Of a DNA stretch of 64,000 bases, positions 28,002-36,137 are shown piece after piece. Within the stretch, counting starts at the first letter, position 1; every line of letters starts with the position of its first letter. The position numbers and the translations under genes were made by a program. Below the pieces are notes generated by a model, which ran no database searches, was not told the origin of the DNA, and saw only the letters and a program-made list of their open reading frames with translations. The stretch comes from Francisella philomiragia subsp. philomiragia ATCC 25015 (lineage in GTDB: Bacteria > Pseudomonadota > Gammaproteobacteria > Francisellales > Francisellaceae), in NCBI RefSeq assembly GCF_000156715.1, contig NZ_DS999316.1, forward strand, positions 110,619 through 174,618, written 5' to 3'.

Positions 28002-30347
28002 ATGTCATATTCTGAAGCAGATACCAAAGCAAAACTCATAACCCCAAAACTTAAAGATAGTAGTTGGGATGAACGTAGTATTACCCGTGAATATTATTTT
28101 ACAGATGGTCGTAAACAAGCTGGTGGAGCCAGAGGCGAGAAAAAATATGTGGATTATTTACTTCGTTATCAAGATATAAATCTAGCTATAGTTGAGGCAA
28201 AAAAAGAAGGTGTAAACTATAAGCAAGGCTTACAACAGGCTATTGAATATGGTAAGGCGTTAGATGTTGAATATGTTTACTCTACAAATGGGCATAATAT
28301 CCTTGAGTATCATATTCCAACTGGGCAAAGCCAAGATATAGATGAGTTTCCAACACCTAGAGAACTTTTTGAGCGTAAATATCCAAATATCAACAAAATT
28401 AGACAAAATGTCGTTACACAAGAGTTTTTCTCGGATGGTACAAAGGCACCACGCTATTATCAAAAGATAGCGGTACAAAAAACTATAGATGCTCTTAGTA
28501 GTGGGCAAGATAGAATATTATTAACTCTAGCGACTGGTACTGGTAAAACATATATAGCCTTTCAGATAGCATATAGAGTGCTTGAGTCAAGATGGCGAAA
28601 AAACGATATAGGTAATAAAAAACCACGGATCTTATATCTAGCTGATAGAAATATCCTGATAGAACAAGCTATGAATGAGTTTAATCCTATAGAGAATGAT
28701 TGTAAAAGATTACAAGGTGTATCAATTAAGAAAAACGGTGGTAAAGTGCCACTAAGTGGCAATGTCTTTTTTGCGATATATCAAGCAGTTGCAGAGAATA
28801 AAAATCGTCAGTATTTAGCTACAGATAGTGAAGATGACAGCCTAACAGCATACTATAAACAATATCCAGCAGATTTCTTTGATTTGATAATTATAGATGA
28901 GTGCCATCGTGGTAGTGCCAATGATGATAGCTCGTGGCGTGATATTATTGAGTATTTCTCTAGTGCGGTACATCTAGGGCTGACAGCTACACCTAAGAGG
29001 GATGTCAATGGTGATACTTATAGCTACTTTGGAGATCCTATTTATGAGTACTCGCTCAAAGATGGTATCAATGATGGTTTTTTGACTCCATACAAGGTTA
29101 AACGCATTACAACAAATATTGATGAATATCGACCAAACACGCATGATAGTGTAGATGGAGATTTACCAAATAAAGTCTACGGCATCAGCGATTGGGAGAA
29201 GACTATCACCAGCCAACAACGCCATGAGCTAATCGCAAAAACTGTGTTAGATAACATTAACAAGATGGATAAGACTATCGTATTTTGTAAAAATCAAAAT
29301 CATGCTCTAGAACTAAAGCTAGCTATAGATAACTTTAAAAAAGTCAAAAACCCTGACTACTGTGTGCGTGTGACTTCTGATGAAGGACAAATTGGTCGTG
29401 ATTACCTTGAGCAGTTTCAAGATAATGATAAAGATATCCCTGTGATTTTGACATCTTCAAAAATGCTAACTACTGGTGTAGATGCTAAAAATGTCCGTAA
29501 TATCGTCCTAACAGCACCGATAGACTCAATGATTGAGTTTAAGCAGATAATTGGGCGTGGTACACGAACTTTTGAAGGTAAAGATTTCTTTACAATCTTA
29601 GATTTTGTCAAAGCTAGTGATAAGTTCTATGACAAAGATTGGGATGGTGTTGCTGATGTGGTTACAGATGTCAAAGCTGATGGTAAGCCAAAAGAAGATA
29701 CAAAAGAAGTTAAAGAAAAAGACCCTATAGAAAATCTTAAAGATAATGAAGAACCTACCAAGCAAGAGCCAATCAATATCACAATCAAAGGGCGTAAGCT
29801 TAAAGTACTAGATATAGAGACTAGTTATGTTGGTGTCGATGGGCGACCGATTGCAACACAAGAATATCTTGAGCAACTAATAGGTGTACTAGGTAAATAT
29901 TGTCAGCATAATGAGCAAGCTCTCAAAGATGCTTGGGCAAACCCTAAATATAGGCAAACACTACTAGCTAAGCTTGAAGAGATGCTAAGCTTTGGACAAA
30001 ATATTGACAATATCAAAGCAATCTTTAAAGCAAAAGATAGTGATATCTATGATGTGTTAAATCATCTGGTTTTTAGTAAAGATATCATCACTCGTGAGCA
30101 AAGGGCAGTTGCTGCAGAGTCATCAGAGTTTATACAGCAGTTACAAAATGCTAAGGCGAGGGAGTTTCTACTTTTTGTCTTAGATAAGTATAAAAAAGAT
30201 GGCGTAGTCGAGCTAGAGCAAAAAAGACTACCGTCATTAGTTGAGTTAAGTGGTCTTGGTACAGTTTCTGAGCTTGCCAATGATTTTGGTGGTATGGCAC
30301 AGTTAAAAGAAAGCTATTTGCAGTTGCAGAGGGAGATTTATAGGTGA
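28002..30347 (+). CDS. hsdR: type I restriction enzyme R subunit
   Basis: The 781-residue motor and nuclease subunit of a type I system (EcoEI-like length). The PD-(D/E)xK nuclease is N-terminal (Asp51, Glu65-Ala66-Lys67). A superfamily 2 helicase core follows with Walker A around Lys182 (LATGTGKT), DECH at 299-302, GLTATPKR, and a second RecA domain with QIIGRGTRTF. The C-terminal third (about 600-781) matches the EcoEI R C-terminal region that contacts the methylase. No frameshift or early stop. Its last codons overlap the GTG start of the next gene, so the ATPase-DUF4435 gene is translationally coupled to it. Confidence 0.95.
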   Translation: MSYSEADTKAKLITPKLKDSSWDERSITREYYFTDGRKQAGGARGEKKYVDYLLRYQDINLAIVEAKKEGVNYKQGLQQAIEYGKALDVEYVYSTNGHNILEYHIPTGQSQDIDEFPTPRELFERKYPNINKIRQNVVTQEFFSDGTKAPRYYQKIAVQKTIDALSSGQDRILLTLATGTGKTYIAFQIAYRVLESRWRKNDIGNKKPRILYLADRNILIEQAMNEFNPIENDCKRLQGVSIKKNGGKVPLSGNVFFAIYQAVAENKNRQYLATDSEDDSLTAYYKQYPADFFDLIIIDECHRGSANDDSSWRDIIEYFSSAVHLGLTATPKRDVNGDTYSYFGDPIYEYSLKDGINDGFLTPYKVKRITTNIDEYRPNTHDSVDGDLPNKVYGISDWEKTITSQQRHELIAKTVLDNINKMDKTIVFCKNQNHALELKLAIDNFKKVKNPDYCVRVTSDEGQIGRDYLEQFQDNDKDIPVILTSSKMLTTGVDAKNVRNIVLTAPIDSMIEFKQIIGRGTRTFEGKDFFTILDFVKASDKFYDKDWDGVADVVTDVKADGKPKEDTKEVKEKDPIENLKDNEEPTKQEPINITIKGRKLKVLDIETSYVGVDGRPIATQEYLEQLIGVLGKYCQHNEQALKDAWANPKYRQTLLAKLEEMLSFGQNIDNIKAIFKAKDSDIYDVLNHLVFSKDIITREQRAVAAESSEFIQQLQNAKAREFLLFVLDKYKKDGVVELEQKRLPSLVELSGLGTVSELANDFGGMAQLKESYLQLQREIYR

Positions 30348-32068
30348 TAAAGAATCATTTAACTATAATTCCTCATAAAAACATAAAAAATAAAATTTGC
30401 TTAAATATAACAAAAAAACAAACAATTTTGATTGGAGAAAATGGATCAGGTAAATCAGCTATACTAGAGTCAATATTCAAAACTTATTCTTATAAAAAAG
30501 ATGTTAGAATTGTAGGATTTAGTTCAGGAATGAATGAATCGTTTACATATTTGTTTAAACATTTAACTTTAGAGAATAAGAAAAAAATAATAAATCAAGA
30601 AAACAGTATTATAAATACTTTCTATTTTAATAGTAGTTGGGTTTTTGTATTAGTTTTTTTTGCGACCTCTTTGAAAGAAAATGGTTTAGTACGAGAGTTC
30701 TTAAAGAAAAAAAGATTGGTCTCTGAGTCGAGTGTTAAATATGATTTAACAACTAGATTATATTTTAAGCTTAAAATACCAAAAAGTTATGTAGGCACAA
30801 TTCAGAGAAGCTTGGAAAAGGAAAAAGAAAAATATGATTTAAAATCTATTAGAAGATCTTTTCTTAATTTATTTTTAGAAAGAATATTGAAATTTAATGG
30901 TTATGTAAATTATGATTTCCAAGATTCGATTCCTAAAGAGTTTGTTCAAATAAAAGCAAGTAATATATATGATATTTTTAGTAAAAATATAGAAGAGATC
31001 TCCTCATTTTTTTCTATATTTAAAGATAGTTTAATAGATTTTACAGATATTAATCTTTTATTTAAAGATGGAGTAGAGCTTAATAGCTTAAGTGATGGTG
31101 AATATCAGTTATTAGCAATTTATGCGATGATAGATTTATTTGATGATAATAGAACAATATTTCTTTTTGATGAAGTTGACTCTCACTTGCACTATAAAAA
31201 TATTAGTAAAATATGGGAATGTTTAGATCATATAGAGGGAAAATGTATAGCAACCTCTCATATCTCAGAAACAATTTTAAATGCTTGTCTAGATTGTATA
31301 AAATATGTTGAAAAAGGTGTTTTGCATGATACTTTAAAGTTAAAAGAGTTAAATTCTAGAATGATTAATCTTGCCAATCTAAAGCAGGATAATGAGGAAG
31401 TAATTGTAAAGTATCTAAAAACGAAAACTAATATAGTGTTAATTGATAATTATATAGATTGGATTATTTTTAAAAAATTGGTTGCTATAAAGGTTCCAGA
31501 AGGGAGTTCTACTATTTTTGATAACATAGAGGTTTATGAAAAATCTTCAAGTTATCAAGATAATAGAGATGTTTTTGCTAAAAATAAAATTGAATTTATT
31601 AAAAAAGTATTAGACAAAAAAGATAATAAAGTAACCGCTAGCGCATTTTTGATTTGTGATAGGGATGATTTAGATGGTAATACTATAGATGATGATTTAA
31701 GTATTAAATTATCTCAAGAGCAAAAAAAAGATTTTAATAAGTATAGTAAAAAACCGTATATATTAAGTTGGAAAGCTAGAGAAATAGAAAATTATTTAGT
31801 AAGTAAGACAATGTTAAAAACTAATAATAAGTACAAAGAGCTTGAAAGTAAATTTCCTTCTTTAAAATTTGAGAATTTAAAATCCATAGATGATTCTGAA
31901 GATCTAAGAATAGCCGATATAAAAGATTTTATACAACCTTTATATAATGATGATAATGGTTTTAATGAAAAGATATTAGATAAAATTATAAATCAAATAC
32001 CTAAAGAAGAAATATCAGAAGATATTGAGAAGATGTACAATTTTATTAAGTCTAAGATAGAGAGTTAA
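30344..32068 (+). CDS. AAA ATPase fused to DUF4435/TOPRIM-like domain (PARIS-like AriAB candidate)
   Basis: A 574-residue protein starting at GTG, overlapping the hsdR stop (GTGA). Residues 1-320 form an ABC-type AAA ATPase: Walker A GENGSGKS (31-38), signature LSDGE (249-253), Walker B FLFDEVD (about 273-279) and a switch His306. Residues about 360-574 resemble DUF4435: an acidic strand near 363-372, CDRDD at 438-442 and REIENYL at 479-485, which I read as a TOPRIM-like metal site. AriA (ATPase) and AriB (DUF4435 nuclease) form the PARIS anti-phage system, and fused forms are reported. The gene looks more AT-rich and lysine-rich than its neighbours. Alternatives are an OLD-like or RloA-like ATPase. 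Confidence 0.65.
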   Translation: MIKNHLTIIPHKNIKNKICLNITKKQTILIGENGSGKSAILESIFKTYSYKKDVRIVGFSSGMNESFTYLFKHLTLENKKKIINQENSIINTFYFNSSWVFVLVFFATSLKENGLVREFLKKKRLVSESSVKYDLTTRLYFKLKIPKSYVGTIQRSLEKEKEKYDLKSIRRSFLNLFLERILKFNGYVNYDFQDSIPKEFVQIKASNIYDIFSKNIEEISSFFSIFKDSLIDFTDINLLFKDGVELNSLSDGEYQLLAIYAMIDLFDDNRTIFLFDEVDSHLHYKNISKIWECLDHIEGKCIATSHISETILNACLDCIKYVEKGVLHDTLKLKELNSRMINLANLKQDNEEVIVKYLKTKTNIVLIDNYIDWIIFKKLVAIKVPEGSSTIFDNIEVYEKSSSYQDNRDVFAKNKIEFIKKVLDKKDNKVTASAFLICDRDDLDGNTIDDDLSIKLSQEQKKDFNKYSKKPYILSWKAREIENYLVSKTMLKTNNKYKELESKFPSLKFENLKSIDDSEDLRIADIKDFIQPLYNDDNGFNEKILDKIINQIPKEEISEDIEKMYNFIKSKIES

Positions 32069-32071
32069 TAT

Positions 32072-32156
32072 TGTAGCGATCGTGCCTTGTGCCGACCCAT
32101 TTTATGATGAATTAAAATAATGGGTGTAAGGGCAACCACAAGGGATTGCCCCTACA
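32072..32156. repeat. GTAG-type REP pair (BIME), copy A
   Basis: An 85-bp element starting TGTAG and ending CTACA, three bases after the ATPase-DUF4435 stop codon. It matches copy B (33391-33476) over its full length with scattered changes. The right half keeps a GGGCAA/TTGCCC stem; the left stem is damaged (GCGATCG against CGACCC). Confidence 0.85.
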
Positions 32157-32167
32157 AAAAAATATTA

Positions 32168-32193
32168 TGTAGAGTTTGGTTTTATGCCGACCC
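32168..32193. repeat. decayed single REP half
   Basis: TGTAGAG followed 10 bases later by TGCCGACCC resembles the left half of copies A and B with one base missing and a ruined 5' arm. It lies between copy A and hsdS. Confidence 0.4.
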
Positions 32194-32224
32194 AATATTA
32201 AAGTGTTATGGAAAAAACAAAAAA

Positions 32225-33382
32225 ATGAGCGAATTATACAAACTGCCAGCAGGGTGGGAGTGGGAAAAATTAGAAAAAGTTTGCGATAAAGCATCATCTA
32301 ACTTATCTTTAAAAAAAATAGAAAATGAAGATGGTGAATATCCTATTTATGGAGCAAAAGGATTTATAAAAAACATTAGTTTTTTTCATCGTGAAGAGCC
32401 TTATATTTCTATAATTAAAGATGGAGCAGGTGTTGGTAGGGTTACGATGCTAGATAGCAAATCATCTGTTATAGGGACATTACAGTATTTGCTACCAAAG
32501 AATTGCATAGATATTAAATATTTATACTTTTTACTTTTAGTCATTGATTTCGGTAAATATGTTAGTGGCACTACAATACCTCATATTTATTATAGGGATT
32601 ATAAGGAGCATTTAGTCCCCCTCCCACCACTAGCCGAGCAAAAGCGCATAGTTGCCAAGCTAGATAGTCTTTTTGAGAAGATTGATAAGGCGATAGAATT
32701 ACACCAACAAAATATCACAAATGCCAATACTTTAATGGCTAGCACCCTTGATAAGACTTTTAAAAAGTTGGAGGGGGAGTATTCATATAAAAATTTAAAA
32801 GATATAACAATTAAGATAGGTAGCGGTGCTACTCCTAAAGGTGGACAAAAAGCATATAAGCAAAAAGGTACCAGCTTAATTAGGAGTATGAATGTTCATG
32901 ATATGGGTTTTTCTAAAAAAGGCTTAGCGTTTATAGATGATAGTCAAGCTGATAAATTGAAAAATGTAATTGTTGAAAAGGATGATGTCTTGCTAAATAT
33001 TACAGGAGCATCTGTAGCAAGATGTTGTGTTGTCTGTGAAAGTGCCTTACCTGCTAGAGTTAATCAGCATGTATCAATAATCAGATTGAATGATAGTTTT
33101 ATATCTAAATTCCTACATTATTATTTAATATCGCCGATGAAAAAAACTGAGTTATTGTTTAGTTCATCTGGTGGAGCAACTAGAGAAGCTATTACAAAAA
33201 GTATGATAGAAAATCTTCAAGTTCCTGATATTTCTCTACCAATCCAGCAACAAACCGTAGAGTATTTGGATAGTATTGCTACAAAGGTTGATAAGATTAA
33301 GCAATTAAATGAGCAGAAATTAGAGAATTTAAAGGCATTAAAAGCCAGTATTTTAGATAAGGCATTTCGTGGGGAGTTGTAA
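32225..33382 (+). CDS. hsdS: type I restriction-modification specificity subunit
   Basis: A 385-residue DNA-recognition subunit with two target-recognition domains. The first spans about residues 1-135 (opening LPAGWEWEKLEKVC) and ends in LPPLAEQKRIVAKLDSLFEK and a coiled coil. The second spans about 190-335 and ends in ISLPIQQQTVEYLDSIATK and a second coiled coil with LDKAFRGEL. Both halves are complete, so it should recognise a bipartite site. I start at 32225 (MSELYKL); the frame is open upstream to 32120 through REP sequence, which I regard as noncoding. It is flanked by REP pairs A and B in the same orientation. Confidence 0.93.
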   Translation: MSELYKLPAGWEWEKLEKVCDKASSNLSLKKIENEDGEYPIYGAKGFIKNISFFHREEPYISIIKDGAGVGRVTMLDSKSSVIGTLQYLLPKNCIDIKYLYFLLLVIDFGKYVSGTTIPHIYYRDYKEHLVPLPPLAEQKRIVAKLDSLFEKIDKAIELHQQNITNANTLMASTLDKTFKKLEGEYSYKNLKDITIKIGSGATPKGGQKAYKQKGTSLIRSMNVHDMGFSKKGLAFIDDSQADKLKNVIVEKDDVLLNITGASVARCCVVCESALPARVNQHVSIIRLNDSFISKFLHYYLISPMKKTELLFSSSGGATREAITKSMIENLQVPDISLPIQQQTVEYLDSIATKVDKIKQLNEQKLENLKALKASILDKAFRGEL

Positions 33383-33390
33383 TATTTAAT

Positions 33391-33476
33391 TGTAGGGGTC
33401 GTGCCTTGTGCCGACCCGTTTTATGATGGATTCAAAATAATGGGTACAAGGGCAACCACGAGGGATTGCCCCTACA
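33391..33476. repeat. GTAG-type REP pair (BIME), copy B
   Basis: The best preserved copy, 86 bp. The left hairpin pairs GGGTCG (33396-33401) with CGACCC (33412-33417); the right hairpin pairs GGGCAA (33450-33455) with TTGCCC (33466-33471). Each has a GTAG tetranucleotide at its outer foot, the hallmark of REPs mobilised by RAYT transposases. It lies 8 bases after hsdS and 25 bases before the RAYT start. Confidence 0.9.
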
Positions 33477-33501
33477 ATAAAAAATAAAAATATTGGAATA
33501 T

Positions 33502-34101
33502 ATGACAAACCAAAATAACCAAACACAATATTTTAAAAATCGTAAAAATTTACGATTGCAACATTATGATTATTCATCGAATGGTGCATATTTTGTCACA
33601 ATATGTGTCAATAATCGTGAATGTTTGTTTGGTGATATCATTGACGGTCAGATGTGTTTAAATGATGCAGGATTAATGATTGATGAAATTTACCATGATT
33701 TAGAAAATAAATTTACAAATATTCAATGTGGTAAATATGTGATTATGCCAAACCATTTTCATTGTGTAATTCATATTTGTAATGATGTTAAATCAAATGT
33801 AGGGGTCAACCTATGTGTTGACCCCAAATTAGAAAAGGGCGAACACGCAGGTACGCCCCTACATAAAATAATTCAATGGTTTAAAACCATGACAACCAAC
33901 GCATACATCAATGGTGTTAAAACCAAAAATTGGCAACCATTTGATAAACGCTTGTGGCAACGAAATTATTATGAACATATAATTAGAAATGAAAAATCAT
34001 ATAATGAAATTGTAAAATATATTCAACTAAATTCTTTGAAATGGGAATTAGATGAATTAAACCCAAAATTTGAGAACAAAAATGCAATCAAAGATAAATA
34101 G
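33502..34101 (+). CDS. REP-associated tyrosine transposase (RAYT, TnpA_REP)
   Basis: A 199-residue Y1-transposase-like protein of the IS200/IS605-related RAYT group. The HUH metal motif is HFH at 85-87 (in MPNHFHCVIHI), and the nucleophile is Tyr156 or Tyr157 in LWQRNYYEHIIRNE. RAYTs nick and process REP hairpins rather than moving as classical insertion sequences. Bases 33798-33863 inside the gene are themselves a REP pair, read in frame as 22 extra residues. It lies between hsdS and hsdM, with REP pair B just upstream, and overlaps the hsdM start by 20 bases. An in-frame TTG at 33493 is an alternative start. Confidence 0.9.
   Translation: MTNQNNQTQYFKNRKNLRLQHYDYSSNGAYFVTICVNNRECLFGDIIDGQMCLNDAGLMIDEIYHDLENKFTNIQCGKYVIMPNHFHCVIHICNDVKSNVGVNLCVDPKLEKGEHAGTPLHKIIQWFKTMTTNAYINGVKTKNWQPFDKRLWQRNYYEHIIRNEKSYNEIVKYIQLNSLKWELDELNPKFENKNAIKDK
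33798..33863. repeat. REP pair inside the RAYT coding sequence, copy C
   Basis: A 66-bp element with TGTAGGGG and CCCCTACA ends. It holds hairpins GGGGTCAAC/GTTGACCCC and GGGCG/CGCCC. Its length is exactly 22 codons, so the RAYT frame is kept; it encodes about residues 99-121, between the HUH motif and the IIQWFKTMTT segment. Confidence 0.85.
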
Positions 34102-35527
34102 AATAACAGACATACTAAGACGAGATGACGGAATCAGCGGTGCGATGCATTATACTGAGCAAGTCAGCTGGATTCTTTTTTTAAAATTCTTAAATGATTA
34201 TGAAAATGAAAAATCTCTAGAGGCAGAGCTAATAGGTGAAGAGTACATATTTGTCCTAGATGAAAAATATCGCTGGAATACTTGGGCAGCTCCCAAAGGT
34301 GCAGATGGCAAGCTTGATGTTATCAATGCTGATAGCGGTGATGATTTATTAGAGTTTGTTAATAAAGAGCTTTTTCCATATCTGAAATCTTTTAAATCTA
34401 TAGATGAAAATGTCAAAACTCTAAAATATAAAATAGGCGCAGTATTTGAGTATATAGATAACCGTGTAGCTAGTGGTCATACTCTACGCGATGTTATCAA
34501 TGAAATTGATGAGCTAAACTTTAATAAAAAAGAAGATCTATACCAGCTATCGCAAATCTATGAGAATCTACTTAAAGAAATGGGTTCTGATGGTGGTAAT
34601 AGTGGTGAGTTCTATACGCCAAGACCATTAGTCAAGGCTATCGTAGATGTAGTTAATCCTCAAGCTGGTCAAACTGTCTATGATCCAGCAGCTGGGACTT
34701 GTGGTTTTTTGATAGATGCTTATGAGCATATGTATAGTAAAGAGTTATCAACTACACAACTTGCATTTCTTAATGAAGAGACTTTCTTTGGTAAAGAAAA
34801 AACTCCTTTATCGTATGTAATGGGTGTGATGAATATGATTTTGCATGGTATTACATCGCCAAATATTAACAAGGCAAATACTCTTGTCAAAGATATTCGT
34901 AGTCTTGAGGAGAAAGATCGCTATGATATTATCCTCGCTAATCCACCATTTGGCGGTAAAGAAAAAGCAACTATTCAAACTAATTTCCCAATCAAATCAA
35001 ATGCTACTGAGCTGCTGTTTTTACAACATATTTACAAAAGTTTAAAGTTAGGTGGCAGATGTGGTGTGGTTGTGCCAGAAGGTGTGCTTTTCCAGACAAA
35101 TAATGCTTTTAAAAATGTCAAAAAAGAATTACTTGAAAACTATAATGTTCATACTATAGTTTCATTACCTGCTGGGGTATTTTTACCGTATAGTGGTGTT
35201 AAGACAAATGTGATTTTCTTTGATAGAGAGGGTAGCACTACAGATATTTTCTATTATGAAATAACACCACCGTACAAACTAACTAAAAATAAACCAATTC
35301 AGTTTGAGCATTTTGCAGAGTTCTTAGAAATTTGGCAGTCGCGTAAACTTACAGAAAATAGCTGGATAATAAATGTCGCAGATATCAAAGACTATGATAT
35401 ATCAGCTAAAAATCCTAACAAAATTGAAACAATCGAACATAAATCACCATTAGAACTAGTGAATGAAATTAAGCAAAATACTGATGAGATAGATAAACTA
35501 ATAAACGAGATTGAAACTATTCTATAG
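34082..35527 (+). CDS. hsdM: type I restriction-modification methyltransferase subunit
   Basis: A 481-residue adenine N6-methyltransferase. Residues 1-150 are the HsdM N-terminal helical domain (GISGAMHYTEQVSWILFLKF near 15-34). The SAM-binding motif VYDPAAGTCGF is around Asp201, and the catalytic NPPF is at 287-290. The C-terminal tail is helical and should bind HsdS. I start at 34082 (MQSKINRI), which overlaps the end of the RAYT gene by 20 bases. Standing last in the operon after a transposase gene, its expression depends on read-through or an internal promoter. No disruption is seen. Confidence 0.94.
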   Translation: MQSKINRITDILRRDDGISGAMHYTEQVSWILFLKFLNDYENEKSLEAELIGEEYIFVLDEKYRWNTWAAPKGADGKLDVINADSGDDLLEFVNKELFPYLKSFKSIDENVKTLKYKIGAVFEYIDNRVASGHTLRDVINEIDELNFNKKEDLYQLSQIYENLLKEMGSDGGNSGEFYTPRPLVKAIVDVVNPQAGQTVYDPAAGTCGFLIDAYEHMYSKELSTTQLAFLNEETFFGKEKTPLSYVMGVMNMILHGITSPNINKANTLVKDIRSLEEKDRYDIILANPPFGGKEKATIQTNFPIKSNATELLFLQHIYKSLKLGGRCGVVVPEGVLFQTNNAFKNVKKELLENYNVHTIVSLPAGVFLPYSGVKTNVIFFDREGSTTDIFYYEITPPYKLTKNKPIQFEHFAEFLEIWQSRKLTENSWIINVADIKDYDISAKNPNKIETIEHKSPLELVNEIKQNTDEIDKLINEIETIL

Positions 35528-35986
35528 AGATATTATTTTTCTATCTAATATTTTATACAAAATATAGGCTATTAAAGCTGTTGTAATATTAATAAAGAAC
35601 ACAGCCTCAACATATTGACTATAAATCTGACCACTAAATAGCGTAAGAGCATCTAATAATGTATAAATAGCAAAGAATATCAAACAAGCTGCTTTGAACT
35701 TTCTACTTTTAAATAGTGCTAAAATTGAGAATAAAAAAATGGCTAACTCAAAGATTCCAATCTGAAAAACAGCAGGGGTATAAATCCATCCTTGAAATTT
35801 ACTAATACTATCCCCATCTACTAAATATGTAAAACTGTTGATACAAGAGTACAGGCTTATATTGAAAACAATAAAGTAGTTAGCGTAGGTGTTTGCATTA
35901 TGTTTGCCATATATAATACTAGAGTGTAAAAACGCTATTATAAAAGGTGATATTAATAAACAAATACTTATAATTACAGTTACCAT
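35522..35986 (-). CDS. small four-helix membrane protein, unknown function
   Basis: A 154-residue protein with about four hydrophobic helices (residues 1-20, 36-55, 75-96, 100-145 region) and short polar loops. I do not recognise the family. It is convergent with hsdM, overlapping its last 6 bases, and divergent from tig. Codon use and length suggest a real gene, but no conserved motif supports a function. Confidence 0.6.
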   Translation of the reverse strand: MVTVIISICLLISPFIIAFLHSSIIYGKHNANTYANYFIVFNISLYSCINSFTYLVDGDSISKFQGWIYTPAVFQIGIFELAIFLFSILALFKSRKFKAACLIFFAIYTLLDALTLFSGQIYSQYVEAVFFINITTALIAYILYKILDRKIISL

Positions 35987-36137
35987 AAGTCGCTTAAATT
36001 TGTAGAAAATAGCTAGATTTTACAACAAATGCTTTGGCTTGTCATATATTTAATAATAAACATATAGACAATCTAATAGATGATAGTTAAAATTTGCTAC
36101 TAGAAAATCGTTAAATAAATAAAAGGAAAACTTAATA

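Noticed and set aside
32120-32224. N-terminal extension of HsdS by 35 residues
   Set aside because: The extension reads through REP sequence and the decayed REP half; HsdS homologues start near LPAGWEW, so the ATG at 32225 is preferred.
36039-36068. TTGTCA ... TATAGA promoter before tig, or a sigma-32 promoter
   Set aside because: Spacing is 18 bases and the -10 match is weak; no CTTGAA/CCCCAT-type heat-shock promoter could be made out.
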